A stretch of DNA of 18,340 nt from an uncultured Methanofollis sp. (lineage in GTDB: Archaea > Halobacteriota > Methanomicrobia > Methanomicrobiales > Methanofollaceae), in the NCBI RefSeq assembly GCF_937919355.1, contig NZ_CALFSA010000100.1, positions 1 to 18,340 of the forward strand, written 5' to 3'. The position numbers and the translations under genes are program-made. Shown one piece after another: positions 13,770 through 18,340 of this stretch (the stretch's first letter is position 1; the number at the start of each line of letters is the position of its first letter). The notes under the pieces are model-generated. The model had not been told where the DNA came from. It worked only from the letters and a program-made list of their open reading frames with translations, and did not search any database.

Positions 13770-14784
13770 CCTGACCGGCGTCCGATTTATTTTTCATTTT
13801 TAAGAGGATCGCAGACATCGAGTTGAGGACGGCGACCCTGACATAGGGGTCGCAGAATTCATAGATCTGCTGGAGTGCCTCGGATGCCCTGAGGTCTCCG
13901 ACTTTTCCGAGGGCCTCCGCGGCTTCGTAACGGCAGTTCTCGTCATGCCGGAGGACGGCGATAAGGGGATCGATGGCTGCGGGATCCCCGATCTCACCGA
14001 GGATCTCGATAACGGTCCGGCGGACGTCGGGGGCATCGTCGGTGAGGAGAGGCAGGAGGACACGGGTCGTGTCCCGTCCGCCGACCCTGACCAGGGCTTC
14101 GGCGGCGACGAGGCGAACTTCCCAGTTCTCGTCTTTGATATGGTTGATCAGTGGTCTTTCGGCCCTCTTGTCACCGATCTTTCCAAGGGCTTTCGCGGCC
14201 TCAAACCTGATCTCGTAGTTGCGGTCTTCGAGGGCCCCAATGAGGGGTTCCACCGCCCGCGGGTCGTGGAGTTCACCGAGCGCAAAGACGACACCGTCCC
14301 TTCCGTCCCTGTCCCGCCTATCCTTCAGGGCGTCGAGGAGGTATTCAACGGCACGGGGGTCACCGATCTCGCCGAGGGCCGTGGCGGCACCCCACCTGAC
14401 GTCGGGGTCATCGTCGTGCAGAGTCTGGATCAGGGGGCAGACCGCCTCTTTCGCCTGCATGCCGCCGAGACTGATCGCCGCCTTCCACCTCACGTCCTTG
14501 TCCCTGTCCTTTAAAGCGGCGATGAGGGGATCTACACCTCCGGGATCACCTATACGTCCCAGCGCTTCGGCAGCGCCCCACCGCACGAACTTGTTCTTGT
14601 CCTTGAGGGCGGTGCAGATCTGCGGGACAGCCCGGGCTCCAATATCGACAAGGGTCCCGATCGCCTCCCACCTGACCGTAATGCTCGGGTCTTTGAGGGA
14701 GAGGATCAGGTCCGCAATCTCCTGTTCGATCGAATCCTCGTTTTCCTGGTCTGAAGGGGTGTATTCCCGTGTGTCCGCTGCCAT
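13756..14784 (-). CDS. HEAT-repeat protein (PBS-lyase-type HEAT repeats)
   Basis: A 342-residue soluble protein made almost wholly of about ten 31-residue HEAT-like repeats, each of the form DPDVRW-AA-ALGEIGDP-A-PLI-AL-D. A charged N-terminal 25 residues (Asp/Glu-rich) and a short basic tail (KMKNKSD) cap the solenoid. The type resembles the repeats of phycocyanobilin lyase-like proteins common in methanogens, where they act as protein-binding scaffolds; there is no sign of pigment chemistry here. ATG 14784 follows AGGA at 10 bases. A TATA-like TTCTTATCATCT lies around 14823-14834. The gene converges on the USP gene with a 14-base overlap and diverges from the flavin-reductase gene. Partner unknown. 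Confidence 0.9.
   Translation of the reverse strand: MAADTREYTPSDQENEDSIEQEIADLILSLKDPSITVRWEAIGTLVDIGARAVPQICTALKDKNKFVRWGAAEALGRIGDPGGVDPLIAALKDRDKDVRWKAAISLGGMQAKEAVCPLIQTLHDDDPDVRWGAATALGEIGDPRAVEYLLDALKDRRDRDGRDGVVFALGELHDPRAVEPLIGALEDRNYEIRFEAAKALGKIGDKRAERPLINHIKDENWEVRLVAAEALVRVGGRDTTRVLLPLLTDDAPDVRRTVIEILGEIGDPAAIDPLIAVLRHDENCRYEAAEALGKVGDLRASEALQQIYEFCDPYVRVAVLNSMSAILLKMKNKSDAGQVREQ
13784..13802 (+). terminator. T-rich terminator of the USP/permease cluster, inside the HEAT gene
   Basis: Three close T tracts (TTTATTTTTCATTTTT) begin about 16 bases after the USP stop. They lie within the last codons of the opposing HEAT-repeat gene, where they encode its Lys/Asn-rich tail. Confidence 0.5.
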
Positions 14785-14994
14785 GCCCGGTCCTGAGATG
14801 ACCTAAACACTAGGGTGCGAGATGATAAGAATCTTCCCGCCTCGGGGCCAGTGGGGCATGCGGTCGCTCCCGGGACTGATATCGGCTGTATCAGGTGCAC
14901 AGTAGGCGGCACCGGGAACAGGTCGTCCCACCGGGGACGGATACGCGTATGGCCGGGCACAACAGACATCAGGCGCGGCGTCCATTCTGTGGGT

Positions 14995-15567
14995 ATGAAG
15001 AGATCATGCGGTGCGCGCCCGCTCCTCTACACCCATCCCGTGCTGATCGTCTGCACCTATGACGCTGAAGGCAACCCCGATGCCATGACCGCGGCATGGG
15101 GAGGGATCTGCTCGTCAAACCCACCATCGGTGGCGGTTTCTATCCAGAAGGTGCGGAAGACCTACGAGAACATCCAGCACCAGAAGGCGTTCACCGTCTG
15201 CATCCCATCCTCCGACCACGTGGTTGCGGCGGACTATTTTGGGATCGAGTCGGGACGGAACGCCGACAAGATCGCAACGGCCGGACTGTCTGCAGTCAGG
15301 AGCGACCTCGTCGATGCACCTTATATCGCCGAGTTCCCGGTCGTCCTGGAGTGCAGGCTCACCGGGAGCGTGGAGATCGGTATCCATACCCAGTTCGTCG
15401 GGGAGATCCTGGACGTCAAGGTGGACGAGTCGGTGCTCGGGCCTGACGGCGTGCCCGACATCGCAAAGGTCATGCCTTTTGTCTACGACTCCGCTGGCCG
15501 GGCGTACCATGCCGTGGGTCCGGCGATCGCGAAGGCCTTCTCCGCGGGTCTTGTCCTGAAGAAATAA
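14995..15567 (+). CDS. Flavin reductase-like FMN-binding protein
   Basis: A 190-residue member of the flavin reductase-like / DIM6-NTAB family (split beta-barrel that binds FMN). The N-terminal pattern GARPLLYTHPVLIVCTYD, then MTAAWGGICSSNPPSVAVSI and KTYENIQHQKAFTVCIPS, is typical of the archaeal proteins; the family's Ser/Asn-Pro-Pro turn is clear. In anaerobic archaea such proteins are thought to be flavoproteins in redox protection or electron transfer; the substrate cannot be told here. ATG 14995 matches the usual family start. GTG 14989 would add two residues, and the open frame further upstream is low-complexity and not homologous. No strong ribosome site or TATA box was found. It stands alone, with about 210 bases to the divergent HEAT gene. 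Confidence 0.9.
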   Translation: MKRSCGARPLLYTHPVLIVCTYDAEGNPDAMTAAWGGICSSNPPSVAVSIQKVRKTYENIQHQKAFTVCIPSSDHVVAADYFGIESGRNADKIATAGLSAVRSDLVDAPYIAEFPVVLECRLTGSVEIGIHTQFVGEILDVKVDESVLGPDGVPDIAKVMPFVYDSAGRAYHAVGPAIAKAFSAGLVLKK

Positions 15568-15700
15568 AACGCAGGACTTTGAAGAGGAAGAACACCATCC
15601 GCCCCCTGACCGGCACCAGAGGTCCGCTCACCCCGCATCTAGGACGGTTCAGGGGGCAAGGAGATAAAGGGGCGGGACATACAGATGAAGACACTACTAT

Positions 15701-15718
15701 CCGCACTCTTTGCGGGAG
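15701..15718 (+). promoter_or_regulatory. Ribosome site of the pyrophosphatase gene with a small overlapping hairpin
   Basis: GGGAG at 15714-15718 lies six bases before ATG 15725 and decides that start. A stem CCGCA (15701-15705) / TGCGG (15711-15715) with a 5-base loop overlaps the beginning of this site and could partly hide it. Confidence 0.45.
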
Positions 15719-15724
15719 ATGATC

Positions 15725-17341
15725 ATGAACAAGGTCTATGTGATCGGGCACAGACACCCTGATACCGACAGTATCTGCAGCGCCATCGGCTACGCCGAAC
15801 TCCTGAACCACGAGGAGGCAGAGAAATACGTCCCCGCACGGTGCGGGGATGTCAATCCTGAGACGAAGTTTGTCCTTGAGAGGTTCGGTGTCGAGGCGCC
15901 GGTCCTCATCGAGAGCGTCGAACCGAATGTCTCCGACCTCCCCTTCACCTATCCGGTCAGCGCCCATGCCGACGTCCCGACGATCGAGGTCGTCGCCATG
16001 ATGGACGAGCAGGGTGTCCGTAACATGCCGATCGTCGACGATGATGGTATTCTCCTCGGACTCATGAGTGAGCACGGCCTTGCCCGCGCTTATGTAACGA
16101 GGACGAAGATCGAACAACTCGCCATTGCGCCGATAAAACTCCAGACCCTTGCAAAGATCCTGAATGCCCAGATCCTGGTCTCCGGCCCCGACCTCCTGGA
16201 GGGGAAGGTGTACATGGCGATCGACGCCCTCCATGTCTCTCTCTCGCGGCTCTCACCCCGTGATGTCGCCATCGTCGGGGACAACGAACCGGCCCAGCTT
16301 GCCCTGATCTCGGCCGGGATCGCCGCACTCATCATCGCCGACAGTTCGCCTGTCGGCGAGAGGGTCATCAACGCCGCAAAGGCGCAGAACGTCGCTGTCC
16401 TCTCGACAGCCCTCGATGCCTTTGGCGTCGGCAAGATGATCAACCTCTCCCTCCCTGCAGGCATGGTGATGGCGACCGACGTGCCGCGGGTGAGCGTGAC
16501 CGATCCCCTCGAGTACGTGAAGGACGTCGTCTCGAACTCCAAGTACAGGACAGCCTGCGTGGTCGAGAGCGACAACCGTCTCCTTGGCATGATCTCGCGG
16601 AACACCTTCGTCGATGACATCCGCAAGTCGGTGATCCTCGTGGACCACAACGAGTTTTCGCAGGCGGTAGATGGGATCGAGAAGGCCGATGTGCTGGAGA
16701 TCATCGACCACCACCGCCTCGGGGCGATCACCACCCTGAAACCGATCAAATTCCTGAACGATCCCGTGGGGTCGACTTCGACGATCGTCACCAGGATGTT
16801 CCTTGAGAAGGGGGTCGAACCGACCGAGAAGACGGCGGGCCTCCTGCTCTCAGGCGTCCTCTCGGACACACTCGCCCTGAAGATGTCGACGACGACACCG
16901 GAAGACGAAAAAGTTGTGGCCTATCTGGCTGGCATCGCAGGCGTGGACGCCGCAGCCTACGGCATAGAAATGGTGCAGCAGGGTATAGAACTGGACAACG
17001 TCCCCCTCCGCGACCTCCTCCTCAGGGACACGAAGCACTACAACCTCTTTGATAAGAAGGTTGTCATCTCCCAGGTGACCGTCCCCTCCTTCGAGTTCAG
17101 CACCGCCCACGCGGCCGAGATCAGGGAAAAGGTCAACGCCCTCCGCCAGGAGACGGGGAGCGACTTCTTCGTCGCACTTTTCACCAATGTCTTCGAGAAC
17201 GGCAGCGACCTCTTTGCTGCGGCAGAGAGTGGCCACCTGGCAAAAATGGGAATAGCAGATCAACCCCGGCGTCTTCCGGGCGTGATGTCACGGAAGAAGG
17301 ACTTCCTCCCGCAGTTCGGGAATATGCTCCGGGACTTGTGA
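15725..17341 (+). CDS. ppaC: Manganese-dependent inorganic pyrophosphatase with CBS and DRTGG domains (family II)
   Basis: Hydrolyses pyrophosphate to phosphate, pulling biosynthetic reactions forward. At 538 residues it is the regulated family II type. The N-terminal DHH-domain motif GHRHPDTDS is at 8-16. A regulatory insert follows: CBS domain 1 (about 75-125), a DRTGG domain (about 135-240, including VAIVGDNEPAQLALISAG) and CBS domain 2 (about 248-300). The catalytic domain resumes with DHN (307-309) and DHH (328-330), and ends with a DHHA2 domain carrying the SRKKDFLPQ substrate-binding stretch. In studied relatives AMP/ADP inhibit and ATP or diadenosine tetraphosphate activates through these domains; here that is inference. 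ATG 15725 is chosen over ATG 15719 and TTG 15710 by ribosome-site spacing. Confidence 0.96.
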   Translation: MNKVYVIGHRHPDTDSICSAIGYAELLNHEEAEKYVPARCGDVNPETKFVLERFGVEAPVLIESVEPNVSDLPFTYPVSAHADVPTIEVVAMMDEQGVRNMPIVDDDGILLGLMSEHGLARAYVTRTKIEQLAIAPIKLQTLAKILNAQILVSGPDLLEGKVYMAIDALHVSLSRLSPRDVAIVGDNEPAQLALISAGIAALIIADSSPVGERVINAAKAQNVAVLSTALDAFGVGKMINLSLPAGMVMATDVPRVSVTDPLEYVKDVVSNSKYRTACVVESDNRLLGMISRNTFVDDIRKSVILVDHNEFSQAVDGIEKADVLEIIDHHRLGAITTLKPIKFLNDPVGSTSTIVTRMFLEKGVEPTEKTAGLLLSGVLSDTLALKMSTTTPEDEKVVAYLAGIAGVDAAAYGIEMVQQGIELDNVPLRDLLLRDTKHYNLFDKKVVISQVTVPSFEFSTAHAAEIREKVNALRQETGSDFFVALFTNVFENGSDLFAAAESGHLAKMGIADQPRRLPGVMSRKKDFLPQFGNMLRDL

Positions 17342-17350
17342 GGGGTTCTT

Positions 17351-17381
17351 CACTCATTTTTTCTGATGCAAGAGTGTTTTT
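17351..17381 (+). terminator. Terminator after the pyrophosphatase gene
   Basis: A CACTC/GAGTG stem (17351-17355 with 17372-17376) around a T-rich loop is followed by five T. It starts ten bases after the stop codon. The inverse strand also offers T tracts, so it may serve the convergent orphan gene weakly. Confidence 0.5.
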
Positions 17382-17453
17382 GAGGGATTCTCCTATGAAA
17401 ATGGAGTATGAAGGTCTCGTCACCCCTGCACAAGATCGCCGCGGTCGACCCCC

Positions 17454-18059
17454 TCACGGAATACTGTAGACTGCTTCCTGAAGTTCGGCGCTTTGTGTCT
17501 TTAATTCACGGTTAAATTCTTCAAGATAATTTATTTCACTTGTAATAATTATCTTCGTCTCTGTGTCCAGCGGTTCTATGTTCAGGGTCTTCATGTTGTT
17601 TAATATGCCATTTGTTTTCGATGTGAACTTTTTTAAATCATCAATTGCAGTATAATACGTATTTTTGGCCCGTCGTATTTCATTTTTCTCGATATAGGTT
17701 TCTGCTTCTTTTGTGTGTCGATAGAAGTTTACGAAATCCGTATTCATTGCCTGTATGAATTCTAACTCCAATTCTGCGTACCTGATCAACGTATCTTTTG
17801 CTTGCTTGTCTGTGTCTGTTGGTGCACTCAAATCACTCTCGATCTCGATGATCTCGTTTAAGTACAACTCGGCAGCACTCAAATTAGTTTTAATTTCAGC
17901 AATAGACTGTTTTTCAAAATCAACATTCATCCTGGCTTCTGCTGATTTCCAGAGATTTTCAACTTTTTCTGAAGTCTGATAATAATTCACTCCGCCGAGA
18001 ACCACCGAACCGGCAAATAATACCGCAACAGCAATGATGATAAAACGGATGAATCTCAT
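17454..18059 (-). CDS. Unknown membrane-anchored helical protein, AT-rich gene
   Basis: A 201-residue protein I cannot place in a family. Residues 3-24 (FIRFIIIAVAVLFAGSVVLGG) form one N-terminal membrane segment with Arg residues before it and no cleavage site, so the rest probably faces outside the cell. The remainder is charged and strongly helical, with possible coiled-coil stretches (about 30-70, 90-150 and 170-195) and no cysteine. The codons (many AAA, ATA, TTT) and low GC content differ sharply from every neighbour, which suggests recent acquisition or relaxed selection. The start is ATG 18059. The TATA box centred about 26 bases upstream implies a leaderless message. It converges on the pyrophosphatase gene. 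Confidence 0.85.
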   Translation of the reverse strand: MRFIRFIIIAVAVLFAGSVVLGGVNYYQTSEKVENLWKSAEARMNVDFEKQSIAEIKTNLSAAELYLNEIIEIESDLSAPTDTDKQAKDTLIRYAELELEFIQAMNTDFVNFYRHTKEAETYIEKNEIRRAKNTYYTAIDDLKKFTSKTNGILNNMKTLNIEPLDTETKIIITSEINYLEEFNRELKTQSAELQEAVYSIP

Positions 18060-18077
18060 ACTGCTTTTATCATAAAC

Positions 18078-18091
18078 CTAAATATAAATAG
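18078..18091 (-). promoter_or_regulatory. TATA box of the AT-rich orphan gene
   Basis: CTATTTATATTTAG on the reverse strand, centred about 26 bases before ATG 18059. Transcription would start at or within a base or two of the ATG, so the message is probably leaderless. Confidence 0.7.
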
Positions 18092-18286
18092 GTGACTATT
18101 TGTTTCGTTTGCCCCTTGCCTTTTTCCAAGAATAGGGATCAGCACAGACATTTGTTCCCGTGTTTACATCTGCTATCTCAAAGAATTCAAAAAGAAGATA
18201 TATTTCACTGAAATTTACGGCGCAGGCGGTTCGTGGCGTTATGAAAACAGGATCTGCCGTGTTGGGCATTCAACCAAAACAAGAGA

Positions 18287-18340
18287 CGCCCCGGCCGGGA
18301 TTCGAACCCGGGTCGAAAGCTCCGGAGGCTTTCAGGATAT
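18287..18340 (-). tRNA. tRNA, 3' part, probably tRNA-Ser, cut by the window edge
   Basis: Read leftward, the T-arm is perfect: CCGGG, loop TTCGAAT, CCCGG. It is followed by the seven-base acceptor strand CCGGGGC and discriminator G at 18287; CCA is not encoded. Before the T-arm is a long variable arm, GAAAGC-CTCCGGA-GCTTTC, so this is a class II tRNA. With G rather than A at the discriminator position serine is favoured over leucine. The anticodon lies beyond the window, so the isoacceptor cannot be read. Confidence 0.85.

Noticed and set aside
13756..14784. HEAT-repeat protein as a phycobilin lyase
   Set aside because: The repeats match that Pfam type, but methanogens have no phycobilins. 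A protein-binding scaffold is the safer description.
17395..17472. 25-codon rightward frame after the pyrophosphatase gene
   Set aside because: Poor ribosome-site spacing, overlaps the end of the convergent gene, and has no recognisable content.
18241..18340. Rightward open frame through the tRNA
   Set aside because: It only translates the antisense of the tRNA gene.

Overview
The window is from a euryarchaeal methanogen, most likely Methanomicrobiales (a Methanofollis- or Methanoculleus-like genome). The evidence is an archaeal-type S-adenosylmethionine synthetase, an archaeal histone, the large clamp-loader subunit RfcL, archaemetzincin, two methanogenesis marker proteins (Mmp4/MtxX and Mmp2), TATA-box promoters with very short leaders, and GC-rich coding DNA. 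The genus is an inference.

Layout. 1-62: possible 5' end of an unknown leftward gene cut by the edge. 63-603: GC-rich non-coding stretch with a TATA box near 544. 604-4030: rightward S-adenosylmethionine synthetase, then a tight hisG-hisA-hisB run. 4031-4491: non-coding, between convergent genes. 4492-6637: leftward block made of Mmp2, Mmp4/MtxX (4-base overlap) and, separately promoted, the histone. 6748-8890: rfcL, bracketed by two related hairpin-rich repeat elements in opposite orientation. 9053-10006: a UPF0146 gene and amzA, diverging from promoters that lie inside each other's first codons. 10069-13769: a four-gene rightward cluster, universal-stress-like protein, permease, permease, universal stress protein. 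13756-14784: a leftward HEAT-repeat protein. 14995-15567: a flavin-reductase-like protein. 15725-17341: a CBS/DRTGG-regulated inorganic pyrophosphatase. 17454-18059: an AT-rich orphan membrane-anchored protein. 18287-18340: the 3' part of a leftward class II tRNA, probably tRNA-Ser.

The left half is housekeeping: one-carbon and histidine metabolism, chromatin, the replication clamp loader and methanogenesis accessory factors. The most unusual part is the paired USP/permease cluster. Its two permease genes share 538 identical bases in their 3' halves and about 97% identity in their 5' parts, but differ clearly in the segment between and at the C-terminus, which points to recent gene conversion. 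The second permease has ACG exactly where the first has its ATG, placed behind a perfect Shine-Dalgarno sequence and overlapped by a 22-codon ORF with its own Shine-Dalgarno. The other notable features are the inverted element pair around rfcL and the interlocked promoters of UPF0146 and amzA. I saw no CRISPR array, transposase gene or defence locus.
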